Source: DATJLY01 sp035604615 | GTDB taxonomy: Bacteria > Pseudomonadota > Alphaproteobacteria > ATCC43930 > CGMCC-115725 | Assembly (NCBI GenBank): GCA_035604615.1 | Contig: DATNID010000029.1 | Location: 21,249 to 85,248, forward strand | Direction of reading: 5' to 3' | DNA: 64,000 bases | Part shown: positions 25,833 through 34,130 of the stretch, one piece after another | How positions within the stretch are numbered: position 1 is the stretch's first letter | Layout of the letters: every line of letters starts with the position of its first letter | Translations under genes and position numbers: made by a program | Notes under the pieces: model-generated | Told to the model about the DNA's origin: nothing | Seen by the model: only the letters and a program-made list of their open reading frames with translations | The model's database searches: none

Positions 25833-26836
25833 TTTGCGTACACGTCGGTGAAGATCGCGTTGTAGGATTTGAGCTTCTCGTCCGGCTTCATCAGGCCCGC
25901 GTCGATGTTGTAGATGTCGGCGTTCTCGAGCGCCGCCTTGGTCGGCACCGGCGGATTCGGCGTCACGCTCCGCACCTCGTCGAACGCGCGCGCCAAAAGC
26001 TTGGGATCGAGCGTCGAGAAACGCTTCTGCATCAGCGCCAGCGCGTCCGCCGGGTGATCGTGGATGTAGTCGTCGGCCTCGGCGATCGATTTGACCAGCC
26101 CGGCGCAGACCGATTTGTCCTTGTCGCACACGTCCGGCCTCACCACCAGGATGTTGTGCGCGAACGGCACCATGTCGGCGGGATCGCCGGCCGGCCCGCT
26201 CGCGATGGTCACCGCCTCGCCCTTCAACACGGGCTCCAGAGGCCACGGCAGCGACATGGCGAAGCCGTCGATTTGGTGCGCTTCGAACGCGGCGAGCATG
26301 CTGTTGGGCTGCATCGGCGTGACGCGGATGTCGTCGGGGTCGACGCCCGCGCGGTGCGCCAGCACCAGCACGTAGGCGTGAATGATCGAGTTGATCGACT
26401 CGACCGCGATGGTCTTGCCCTTGAGGATGGCGGCGCGCTTTTCGAGCGGTGCCTTGGGATCGAAACCCGCAGCCTCGGCGACATCCTTGCGCATCACCAG
26501 CTCGACCACGAGCCGGTCGAGCATCTCGGCGATGGCGAGCACCTTCTGGCCGCGCGCCGCCGCCCGCGTCAACGTGATGGCCGAGGCCTGGGTCACCTCG
26601 GCGCTGCCGGCGATGACTGCGTTCATCGATCCCACCCCGGCGATCTGCACGCTCTTGACGGCGAGTCCGTGCTTCGCCCACAGGCCGAGATCGTCGGCGA
26701 GATAGCCCAGAACAAAGGTGAGGCTGTAGGCCGGCACCGCCATGGTGACGTCCTTGAGGGCCGGCTGCGCCGAAACGGGCGCGCACAGGACGCCCAGCAT
26801 GCCAAGCGCCAACCCGATCGCGCCGCCGATCCGCAT
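25829..26836 (-). CDS. NMT1-like substrate-binding protein, tandem paralogue 1
   Basis: This 335-residue receptor has a signal peptide (LALGMLGVLCAPVSA) and the motif set FVLGYLADDLGLWAKHGLAV, VESINSIIHAYVLVLAHRAG and QIDGFAMSLPWPLEPVL. ATG 26836 has AAGGGA 8 nt upstream; the open frame extends 18 codons further. It is followed with an ATGA overlap by its paralogue. The pair could bind two related ligands and share a permease encoded elsewhere, for example the Ssu-like set at 17022-19462 (inference). It is divergent from the aldolase gene at 27002, leaving about 165 bp for promoters. Confidence 0.86.
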   Translation of the reverse strand: MRIGGAIGLALGMLGVLCAPVSAQPALKDVTMAVPAYSLTFVLGYLADDLGLWAKHGLAVKSVQIAGVGSMNAVIAGSAEVTQASAITLTRAAARGQKVLAIAEMLDRLVVELVMRKDVAEAAGFDPKAPLEKRAAILKGKTIAVESINSIIHAYVLVLAHRAGVDPDDIRVTPMQPNSMLAAFEAHQIDGFAMSLPWPLEPVLKGEAVTIASGPAGDPADMVPFAHNILVVRPDVCDKDKSVCAGLVKSIAEADDYIHDHPADALALMQKRFSTLDPKLLARAFDEVRSVTPNPPVPTKAALENADIYNIDAGLMKPDEKLKSYNAIFTDVYAK

Positions 26837-27001
26837 CGCTCGTGTCCCTTCATCCGCCCGCGGGCGATGATGCGGCTGGCGCCCGGTCACCGCAAGCGCC
26901 GAGGGCGAGGCGCTTGATCACGGCGCAACTTTGCTGAAATGATTGTCGCCTCGGGGCCATGGTCGTGGCCGGACCCAAGGATGGAACCCAAGGATAGAAC
27001 A

Positions 27002-27811
27002 ATGAGCGAACTCGACGACACGCTGCGCGACCTGGTGCTCGCCAACCGCATCCTCGCGCATGAGGGGGTGGTCGATGCCTATGGCCATGTCAGCGTCCGC
27101 AATCCGAACGATCCCGGGCGCTATTTCATCTCGGTTTCGCGCAGCCCCGAGCTGGTGACGCACGAGGACATCGTCGAATGCTCGCTCGACGGCCGCCCGG
27201 TGCGGTCCGAGAGCCGGCCGCTCTATCTCGAGCGCTTCATCCACGGCGCCATCTACGAGGCCCGGCCCGAGGTGATGGGGGTGGTGCACAGCCACGCGCT
27301 CGAAGTGCTGCCCTTCAGCATCAGCCCTACGCCGCTCCGGCCGGTGCTGCATTCGGCCGGACCCTTGGGCCACCGCATCCCGGTGTGGGACATCGCCGAC
27401 CGGTTCGGCGACACCACGCTCCTGGTCGTCAACATGGCGCACGGGCGAGACCTCGCCGAGCGCCTCGGCTTCGACCGCGTCGTGCTGATGCGCGGGCATG
27501 GCTTCGCCGCCGCCGGCCGTTCGGTGCGGGAGGTGGTGCGGCTCGCCGTCAACATGCCGCGCAACGCCCGCGTGCTGCTCGACGCGATCCGGCTGGGCGG
27601 GCCGGTCAAGGGCTTGTCGCCGGGCGAGATCGATCGGCGGCTGGAGATGCGGCCCGACGGCGCCGAGTTCTTCCGCGCCTGGGAGTATTGGGCCAAGCGC
27701 GCCGGCTGTGCCGAGCTCCTGGGCGATGCGCCGCGCAGCGTCGCGGTGAGCAAGCCCGCGCCCAAGGCGCCGCCGCCCAAGAAGAAGGCGGCGAAGAAGG
27801 GAAGGCGCTAG
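27002..27811 (+). CDS. Class II aldolase/adducin-family protein
   Basis: A 269-residue metal-dependent lyase or decarboxylase of the class II aldolase/adducin family. The metal-site His residues appear in VVHSHALEV (two His) and MRGHGFAAAG, and the N-terminal phrase AYGHVSVRNPNDPGRYFIS is diagnostic. Relatives cleave or decarboxylate small hydroxyacids and some act on aromatic-acid intermediates. The start is ATG 27002. The C-terminal 20 residues form a Lys/Pro-rich tail (KAPPPKKKAAKKGRR), which is unusual for the family. Its stop codon overlaps that of the convergent dioxygenase gene. The neighbouring lactonase and dioxygenase suggest a meta-cleavage-type route (inference). Confidence 0.86.
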   Translation: MSELDDTLRDLVLANRILAHEGVVDAYGHVSVRNPNDPGRYFISVSRSPELVTHEDIVECSLDGRPVRSESRPLYLERFIHGAIYEARPEVMGVVHSHALEVLPFSISPTPLRPVLHSAGPLGHRIPVWDIADRFGDTTLLVVNMAHGRDLAERLGFDRVVLMRGHGFAAAGRSVREVVRLAVNMPRNARVLLDAIRLGGPVKGLSPGEIDRRLEMRPDGAEFFRAWEYWAKRAGCAELLGDAPRSVAVSKPAPKAPPPKKKAAKKGRR

Positions 27812-28773
27812 GCCCGGGCCGGTTCCTTGGCGGCGCGCCTCGGCGCGGGTCTGGCGGCGCGTTCGATCGCGCCCACCGCGGCATAACGCTCGAGATCGCG
27901 GAAGCTCGCCCAGTAGTCGTAGGAGTCGCGAATGGGCTCGAACAGGCGCGGCCGGCGCGCCTCGAGCTCGGGAAACTCCTCCATGCCGAAGCTGTATTCC
28001 AGCGTCAGCCCGTCGGGCTCGAGGAAATAGAGGAACATGCTGCCCGAGGGCGGGTGGCGGCCCGGCCCGTAGACGACGCGTACGCCGTTCTTGGCGAAGC
28101 GCGCGATGGCGCGGCCGATATCGTCGACCTCGGTCACCATGAAATTGACGTGATGGAGCTGCGGCGCGGCGGCCTTCACCAGCGCGACGCCGTGATGGAA
28201 GGGGCTGGGGTGACAGCGCATGAAGCAGGCCTGCCCGTCGATCTGATCCGAGACCTTGAAGCCGAGCACGCCGGTGTAGAAATCGCTCGCCCCGGCAAGG
28301 TCCGCCACCTTGAACACCACGTGGCCGATGCGCTGTATCTTGGCGAGGCGGGGCACATAGGGATCGCTGAACTCGCGCATCGCGCCGTAGAACTCGAAGG
28401 TGGCGCCGGTGAACGGCTCGACGATGCGGAAGGCGCGGTCGATGTGGAGCGCGGCGCATTCGCCCGGCGCGAGCTCGGCCACCTCCAGCCCCTCGGCCGC
28501 GAAGTGCCGCGCGGCGTCCTCGACCGAAGCGGGGGTTTCGAGCTCGAAGCCGATGCGCTTCAGCCCCGGCTCAGTCCCGTGGTAGAGCGCGATCGCGTGG
28601 TGCTCGAAGCCGCAGCGGAAGAACGCCTCGCCATGGGCGCCCTCGCCGCTCGGCTGCAGCCCGAGCTGGCCTTCATAGAAGGTGCGGGCGCGGGCGAGAT
28701 CGCTCACGTTGAGCGCGACATATCCGAGTTTGCGGTAGCGCGGCACCTCGCTCCTCCCTCGCTTCGCCGTCAT
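27808..28773 (-). CDS. VOC-family extradiol dioxygenase (catechol 2,3-dioxygenase-like)
   Basis: 321 residues with two vicinal-oxygen-chelate modules. In the C-terminal module the three expected Fe(II) ligands are visible: His in RIGHVVFKV, His in QLHHVNFMV and Glu in LTLEYSFGM. The N-terminal module (GYVALNVSDLARARTFYEGQ) lacks a full set, as is normal. Length fits type I extradiol dioxygenases. A basic Pro/Ala tail follows the catalytic module. ATG 28773 is taken as start; the frame runs 12 codons further upstream. The neighbouring aldolase, lactonase and dehydrogenase are plausible partners in degrading its ring-cleavage product. Confidence 0.87.
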   Translation of the reverse strand: MTAKRGRSEVPRYRKLGYVALNVSDLARARTFYEGQLGLQPSGEGAHGEAFFRCGFEHHAIALYHGTEPGLKRIGFELETPASVEDAARHFAAEGLEVAELAPGECAALHIDRAFRIVEPFTGATFEFYGAMREFSDPYVPRLAKIQRIGHVVFKVADLAGASDFYTGVLGFKVSDQIDGQACFMRCHPSPFHHGVALVKAAAPQLHHVNFMVTEVDDIGRAIARFAKNGVRVVYGPGRHPPSGSMFLYFLEPDGLTLEYSFGMEEFPELEARRPRLFEPIRDSYDYWASFRDLERYAAVGAIERAARPAPRRAAKEPARA

Positions 28774-28855
28774 GCGCGCATGATATGAGGTCGGGCGGCG
28801 TTGACACAAGGAAGAGGCAGCCGTAAGCGTCGCCCTCGCTCATCCGGAGGTCAGT

Positions 28856-29677
28856 ATGGACGGCCCCGTCCCCAATCCGCGAAAGCCTAAATTTGCGCCA
28901 CCGCCAGGCGCCTGTGACACGCATTGCCACGTCTATGGCCCGGGCACGCGGCTTGTCGATTGCACCGCGGAGCGGCTCTTCGCGCTCCACCGCCATCTCG
29001 GGATCGAGCGCGCGGTCATCGTCCAGGCGGATCGCACCCTCCGCGCCGCTACGCTCGCGGCGATGGCGGCGGGCGGCGGGCGCTATCGCGGCGTCGCCCT
29101 CGTCGACGACAACGATATGGACAAGGATCTGGAGGCGTTGCACCGGGCCGGCGTGCGCGGCGTGCGCTTCACCTTCGTGTCCCATCTCGGCGGCGCGCCG
29201 GACCTCGTCATGGTCCGCCGCACGCTGCTGCGCATCAAGCCGCTGGGCTGGCACGTCACGTTCCTGATCGATCCCGCCGACATGCTGATCAATCTCGGGC
29301 TCCTCCAGGCCATCACCATTCCTTGCATCATCGACCACATGGCGCGCGTCAAGGCCGACGAAGGCCTGAATCAAGCCGGGTTCAAGGCGCTGCTGGACCT
29401 CGTCAGGCGCGACAATTTCTGGGCCAAGCTGTCGGGCCCGGACCGCATCTCCGAGGCTGGCCCGCCCTTCCACGATGCCGTGCCCTACGCGCGGGCGCTC
29501 ATCGACGCCGCGCCCGACCGCGTCATCTGGGGCACGGATTGGCCCCATCCCAACAACCGCTTCGATCCGGACGACGGCGACTTGGTGGACCTGCTGCCGC
29601 TGATCGCGCCCGACGCGGCCGCGCGGCGCAAGCTGCTGGTCGACAATCCGGCGCGTCTCTATGGCTTCGCACCATGA
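28856..29677 (+). CDS. Amidohydrolase, 2-pyrone-4,6-dicarboxylate lactonase (LigI)-like
   Basis: A 273-residue TIM-barrel hydrolase. The metal-site start is GACDTHCHVYGP and the catalytic Asp lies in WGTDWPHPN, followed by the family ending DNPARLYGF. IDHMARV carries another metal-site or substrate His. These features match LigI-type 2-pyrone-4,6-dicarboxylate hydrolases and related lactonases that open ring-cleavage lactones. The gene overlaps the following dehydrogenase gene (ATGA), so they are probably co-translated. The upstream divergent dioxygenase could generate its substrate. The specificity call is by family resemblance only. Confidence 0.85.
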   Translation: MDGPVPNPRKPKFAPPPGACDTHCHVYGPGTRLVDCTAERLFALHRHLGIERAVIVQADRTLRAATLAAMAAGGGRYRGVALVDDNDMDKDLEALHRAGVRGVRFTFVSHLGGAPDLVMVRRTLLRIKPLGWHVTFLIDPADMLINLGLLQAITIPCIIDHMARVKADEGLNQAGFKALLDLVRRDNFWAKLSGPDRISEAGPPFHDAVPYARALIDAAPDRVIWGTDWPHPNNRFDPDDGDLVDLLPLIAPDAAARRKLLVDNPARLYGFAP

Positions 29678-30600
29678 GCGGCGCGATCGACCCCAGGCGC
29701 ATCGCCCTCATCGGCTTCGGCGAGGTCGGCCAGAATTTCGCCAAGGGCCTGCTCGCGTCGGGGCGCCATGAGGTTGCGACGTTCGATATCCTGTTCGACA
29801 ACTCCGCCGCCGGCGCGGCATTGCGCGAGACGGCGCGCGCGCTGGGCGCGGAGGCCGCTTCCTCCTTCGCCGCCGCTTCCGATGGCGCCTGCGTCGTGAT
29901 CTCGGCCGTCACCGCCGCCTCGGCCTTCGACGTCGCGAGCGAGGCCGGACGACAACTGCGGCCCGGGCAGTTCTTCCTCGACATCAACTCGGTCTCGCCC
30001 GAGACCAAGCGCGCCGACGCTGCCGCGGTCGAGCCGTCGGGCGCATCCTACGTCGAGGCCGCGGTGATGGCGCCGGTGGCTCCCTATGGACACGGCGTGC
30101 CGATGCTCTTGGGCGGCGCCCGCGCGGTCGAGCTGGCAGCGATCCTAACGCCGGCGGGCATGAAGATGGAGCCGGTGGCAAGCGAGATCGGCGAGGCCTC
30201 GGCCATCAAGATGTGCCGCAGCGTGATGATCAAGGGGATCGAGGCGCTGGCGGTCGAATGCTTCATCACCGCGCGGCGTTATGGCGTCGAGGACCGCATC
30301 GTCGCCTCGCTGGGCGAGACCTTCAAGCCGCTCGATTGGGAGAAGCTCGCGGGCTACCTCATCGAGCGCGTGGTGCGCCACGGCCGCCGCCGCGCCGCCG
30401 AGATGCGCGAGGCGGCCGAGACGGTGGCAGCCGCCGGGCTCGAGCCGCTGATGACCGCCGCCACCGCGCTGCGCCACGACTGGGTCGCCGACCAGGCCGA
30501 CGCCGCCCCCGCGCTGCGCTCGATCCCCGAAGCGGAGTGGCGCAAGACGGTCGACACGCTGATCGCCCGCCTGGGGAAAAAAAAGCAAGCCGCGGAATGA
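29674..30600 (+). CDS. NAD(P)-dependent dehydrogenase with DUF1932 C-terminal domain
   Basis: 308 residues of the beta-hydroxyacid dehydrogenase/6-phosphogluconate dehydrogenase superfamily. The N-terminal Rossmann motif is IALIGFGEVGQNFAKGL; DINSVSPETK holds the conserved substrate-binding region and ASAIKMCRSVMIKGIEAL the helix with the catalytic Lys. The C-terminal half matches DUF1932. It probably reduces or oxidises a small hydroxy- or keto-acid. ATG 29674 overlaps the stop of the lactonase-like gene. It ends 16 bp before the convergent livF-like gene. Confidence 0.85.
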   Translation: MSGAIDPRRIALIGFGEVGQNFAKGLLASGRHEVATFDILFDNSAAGAALRETARALGAEAASSFAAASDGACVVISAVTAASAFDVASEAGRQLRPGQFFLDINSVSPETKRADAAAVEPSGASYVEAAVMAPVAPYGHGVPMLLGGARAVELAAILTPAGMKMEPVASEIGEASAIKMCRSVMIKGIEALAVECFITARRYGVEDRIVASLGETFKPLDWEKLAGYLIERVVRHGRRRAAEMREAAETVAAAGLEPLMTAATALRHDWVADQADAAPALRSIPEAEWRKTVDTLIARLGKKKQAAE

Positions 30601-30615
30601 CGACGGTCGCGATTA

Positions 30616-31437
30616 TCAGGATGAAGGACGCTGCGTTCCGGCATCATTGCCGCTGAATATCTCCTTGAGCTGGCCGACGAGTTGCGCGTGTCTCGCCGCG
30701 TCGGCGACGCTGACGGCGTGGCCGACGCCGAGATAGCGCTCGGCGACCTCGGGCGAGGCGAGCAGCTCCTTGCCGGTGCCGGCGAGCGCGACCCGGCCGG
30801 TCTCGATCACGTAGGCGCGGTCGGCGATGGCAAGGCTCAGCTTGGCGTTCTGCTCGGACAGCACGATCGAGACGCCGCCTTGCGCGCGCAGCTCGGCGAT
30901 GAGGCGGAAAATCTCGACCACCAGCACCGGTGCGAGGCCGAGCGAGGGCTCGTCGAGGATCAGAAGCCGCGGCTTCGCCATCAGGCCGCGCGCGATCACC
31001 AGCATCTGCTGCTGCCCGCCCGACAGGTTCGCGACCTGCTCGTCGCGCCGCTCGAGCAGGATCGGGAATCGTTCGCACACTTCGCGCATGCGACGCTCGA
31101 GCTCGGCCCCGGCGAGTGCGTGGCGATGGACATAGGCGCCGAGGCGCAGATTCTCGGCGACGGTGAGGCCGCCGAACACCTGGCGGCCCTCGGGCACCTG
31201 GGCGATGCCCTTCAACACCCGCGCCGTCGGACTGAGCCGGTCGATGCGCTCGCCCTCGAACATGATCTCGCCGGCGCGCACCGGCAGCAGGCCCGAGATG
31301 GTCTTGACCAGGGTTGATTTGCCGGCGCCGTTCGCGCCCACCAGCGCCACGATCTCGCCGGCGCCGACCGAAATATCGATGCCATGGATCACGTCCATGC
31401 CGCCATAGCCGGTGTAGAGCTTGCGCACCTCGAGCAT
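30616..31437 (-). CDS. livF: Branched-chain-type ABC transporter ATPase (LivF)
   Basis: This ATPase of about 273 residues has Walker A GANGAGKST, signature NLSGGQQQMLVIARGLM, Walker B LLILDEPSLGLAP and a LivF-type N-terminus LEVRKLYTGYGG. ATG 31437 is preferred because AGGAG lies 8 nt upstream; GTG 31443 overlaps the livG stop but has no spacing for a ribosome site. It is the last gene of the livK-livHM-livG-livF unit on the minus strand. The C-terminus extends about 30-40 residues beyond the usual core. The system probably imports an aromatic or branched organic acid rather than leucine, given its neighbours (inference). Confidence 0.92.
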   Translation of the reverse strand: MLEVRKLYTGYGGMDVIHGIDISVGAGEIVALVGANGAGKSTLVKTISGLLPVRAGEIMFEGERIDRLSPTARVLKGIAQVPEGRQVFGGLTVAENLRLGAYVHRHALAGAELERRMREVCERFPILLERRDEQVANLSGGQQQMLVIARGLMAKPRLLILDEPSLGLAPVLVVEIFRLIAELRAQGGVSIVLSEQNAKLSLAIADRAYVIETGRVALAGTGKELLASPEVAERYLGVGHAVSVADAARHAQLVGQLKEIFSGNDAGTQRPSS

Positions 31438-31439
31438 CT

Positions 31440-32207
31440 TCACGTCTCCTGTCCGACATAGGCGGCGATGACGCGCTCGTTGCGCTGAATCTCGCGCGGG
31501 GTGCCGCGCGCGACGATGCTGCCGGCGTCGAGCACGATCACTTCGTCGGCGACGCCCATCACCAGCGACATGTTGTGCTCCACCACCATGACGGTGATGC
31601 CGCTATCGCGCACCGCGCGCAAGAGCTCGGCGAGATCGGCGGTCTCGGCGTCGTTGAGGCCGGCGGCGGGCTCGTCCAGCAGCAGGAGCCGCGGCTCGGC
31701 CATCAGCGCGCGCACCACCTCGAGCAGCTTCTGCGCGCCCATCGGCAAATCGGTCGCCGCCGCGTCGCGGAACGGCGCCAGTCCGACGAGATCGAGCAGC
31801 GCGTCGGCCCTGGCGGCGAGCCGCGCCTCCTCGCGCCGTGCGCCGCCGAGCCACAGCATTTGCCGCCATGCCGGCGCGCGGACATGAAGATGCGCGCCCG
31901 CGAGCACGTTCTCAAGCGACGTCATGCCGGGATATATCCGCGCCGACTGGAAGGTTCGGATGAGGCCCATGCGGGCGATCTCGGCGGGCTGGAGGCCGAG
32001 GATCGGCGTGCCATAGAACCGCACCTCGCCTTCGTCGGCGGCATAAAGGTTGGTGACCAGGTTGAACACCGTCGTCTTGCCGGCTCCGTTGGGGCCGATG
32101 ACGGCGCTGAGGCTACCGTGCGGCACGGCGAAGGTGACGTTGTCGCAGGCGCGCAAGCCGCCGAAGCTGCGGCTGAGGCCGGTGACTTCGAGCGCTGCCT
32201 CGGTCAA
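31440..32207 (-). CDS. livG: Branched-chain-type ABC transporter ATPase (LivG)
   Basis: 255 residues with Walker A GPNGAGKTTVFN, the LivG-type phrase MGLIRTFQSARIYPGMTSLENV and Walker B LLLLDEPAAGLN. The usual LSGGQ signature reads LPMGAQKLLEVVRAL, a common LivG variant. The start is inferred as TTG 32207, which overlaps the livHM stop (TTGA) and has GGGAG 9 nt upstream; no ATG or GTG fits the expected N-terminus ALEVTGLSRSFGG. It partners LivF in energising the fused LivHM channel. Confidence 0.9.
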   Translation of the reverse strand: MTEAALEVTGLSRSFGGLRACDNVTFAVPHGSLSAVIGPNGAGKTTVFNLVTNLYAADEGEVRFYGTPILGLQPAEIARMGLIRTFQSARIYPGMTSLENVLAGAHLHVRAPAWRQMLWLGGARREEARLAARADALLDLVGLAPFRDAAATDLPMGAQKLLEVVRALMAEPRLLLLDEPAAGLNDAETADLAELLRAVRDSGITVMVVEHNMSLVMGVADEVIVLDAGSIVARGTPREIQRNERVIAAYVGQET

Positions 32208-34111
32208 GGCGGTTGGCTCCCGGGCACGAGCGCGACGGCATCGCGCCCCGACCAGCGGCGCACGAGACGGCTGACCCAGGTGGCGGTGGTGCCGAACATG
32301 CCGTCGGGCAGCCACAGGAAGCAGGCCACCAACAGCAGCCCCTCGGCGAAGGTCTTGTAGTAGGCGAAGGGCTGGAACACGGTCGGCAGTAAGGTGAGAA
32401 GTGCCACGCCGAAGACCGGGCCGACCAGCGTCCCCTCGCCGCCCGCGATCAGCATCGAGATCATCTCGAACGAGCGCGGCGCGCCCACCATCTCGGGTGA
32501 GAGGAAATGGAAATAGAAGGCGTAGAGGCTGCCCGAGAGCGAGCCGAGCGCGGCGCTGATCACGAACGCCGCCATCTTGTAGCGCGGCACGTTGACGCCC
32601 AGGGCCGCCGCCGCGGTCTGATCGGTGCGCACCGATTTGAGCGCGCGGCCGAAGCCCGACCGCACCAGGCCCTGCAGCAGCACCATCAGCACCACGATCA
32701 CGCCGGCGACGAGGTAGTACATCTGGAACGGGGTCGCGAAGCTCATGCCGCCCAACGAGAAGGACGGGATGCCGGCAAGGCCGGACGGACCTCCGGTGAC
32801 GTCGGCAAGCCCGACGGTAAGCGAATCGACCATCAGCCCGAACGCCAACGTCGCCAGTGCCAGGAATGTCCCCCTGAGCCGCACCGTGACCAGCGACAGC
32901 AAGATCGCCGCCCCGATCGCCAGCGCCATGCCGGCGAGGATGCCGATGAGGGGCGCGACATCGTACTTGGTGGCGAGGATGGCGGCGGTATAGCCGCCGA
33001 TCGCCATGAAGCCGGCCTGGCCGAGGCTGACCTGCCCCGCGTATCCCATCAGCAGGTCGAGGCCGATGACCGAGATGTAAAGAATGCCGGTGATCACCAG
33101 CGAGTTGAGGATGCCGCGACCCGGAAAGAGATACGGCAGCGCCATGAGCAGCGCGAGCGCGAACGCAGCGAATACCAGCCCGCCCTTGCCCTCGATGCGG
33201 ACGATGGCGCGGTGGATGCGCTGCTCGTCGCGCACGTCCTGGCGCCGCTCGGCCGCGCTGAACAAGCCGTTGGGCCGCCACAGCAGCACCGCCAGCAGCA
33301 GCCCCAAGGCGAGCCCGTTGGCGAACAGCGACGAGACATAGCCCGCGGCAAGCTGCTCGGCGACGCCCAGCAGTAGCCCGCCCATGATCACGCCCGCAAA
33401 CGACCCGAGGCCGCCGATCGCGACCGAAATGAAGCCGAAATTGGTGAAGAAGGCGCCCGTGTCGAATTCGAGCGAGGTGATCGGCGCGACGACGATGCCG
33501 CTGATTCCGCCCAGGAGCGCCGCCATGACGAAGCTCGCCAAGGTCATGCGCGGCACGTCGATGCCCATGAGGCGCCCTGCCAGCCGGTTCTCGGCGCAGG
33601 CCCTGAGCGCCATCCCGGCCGTGGTGCGGGTCAGCAGGTACCACAGCGTCACGATGATCGCGAGTGTGGCGCCGGCGATCCAGAATCCCTGCGTCGGCAC
33701 GCGGATGCCGACGATCTGGACCGGCGCCTCGCCGGAGAAGGGCGGCAGCGCGTAGGGCTGGCTGCCCCACACCACCAGGAGCAGGCCTTCGGTCAGGGTC
33801 AAGATGCCGCCGGTCATCACGAACAGGCTGCTCTGCGGCAGGCGCGAGACCGCGGGCACGAAAGTCGCGGCGCCGAGAACCGCGCCGTAAAGCCCGGTGC
33901 CGAGCACCGCGCCGACGAACGCCACCGGCACGGGCAAGCCGAAATCGACCTGCAGCGTGTACATCATCAGCGCGCCGACGACGCAGAACGCGCCTTGCGA
34001 CAGATTGATGGCGCCGGTGACGCGGAACACCAGCGAGAAGCCCAGCGCCACCACGGCGAAGACGCTGCCCTGCAGCAGCCCGCCGATGACGATCTGGATG
34101 AGCTGGTTCAC
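32204..34111 (-). CDS. Fused LivH-LivM branched-chain-type ABC permease
   Basis: A single 635-residue polypeptide containing both membrane subunits of a Liv-type importer. Residues 1-290 match LivH (LLQGSVFAVVALGFSLVFRVTGAINLSQG in two pieces) and end with the typical LWRPNGLF. Residues 310-610 match LivM (YISVIGLDLLMGYAGQVSLGQ). A short charged linker (AERRQDVRDEQRIHRAIVR) joins them. In most bacteria these are two genes. GTG 34111 is the start. The stop overlaps the livG start, and livK lies 19 bp upstream. Confidence 0.92.
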   Translation of the reverse strand: MNQLIQIVIGGLLQGSVFAVVALGFSLVFRVTGAINLSQGAFCVVGALMMYTLQVDFGLPVPVAFVGAVLGTGLYGAVLGAATFVPAVSRLPQSSLFVMTGGILTLTEGLLLVVWGSQPYALPPFSGEAPVQIVGIRVPTQGFWIAGATLAIIVTLWYLLTRTTAGMALRACAENRLAGRLMGIDVPRMTLASFVMAALLGGISGIVVAPITSLEFDTGAFFTNFGFISVAIGGLGSFAGVIMGGLLLGVAEQLAAGYVSSLFANGLALGLLLAVLLWRPNGLFSAAERRQDVRDEQRIHRAIVRIEGKGGLVFAAFALALLMALPYLFPGRGILNSLVITGILYISVIGLDLLMGYAGQVSLGQAGFMAIGGYTAAILATKYDVAPLIGILAGMALAIGAAILLSLVTVRLRGTFLALATLAFGLMVDSLTVGLADVTGGPSGLAGIPSFSLGGMSFATPFQMYYLVAGVIVVLMVLLQGLVRSGFGRALKSVRTDQTAAAALGVNVPRYKMAAFVISAALGSLSGSLYAFYFHFLSPEMVGAPRSFEMISMLIAGGEGTLVGPVFGVALLTLLPTVFQPFAYYKTFAEGLLLVACFLWLPDGMFGTTATWVSRLVRRWSGRDAVALVPGSQPP

Positions 34112-34130
34112 CGCGCGCGCCCGCTCGCGC

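Noticed and set aside
24831..26786. Extending the second NMT1-like receptor to 651 codons
   Set aside because: The upstream half is an out-of-frame reading of the paralogous receptor; the ATGA overlap at 25829-25832 fixes the true start.
31440..33770. Extending livG to 776 codons
   Set aside because: The extra part is a shadow of the fused permease; LivG begins around TTG 32207.
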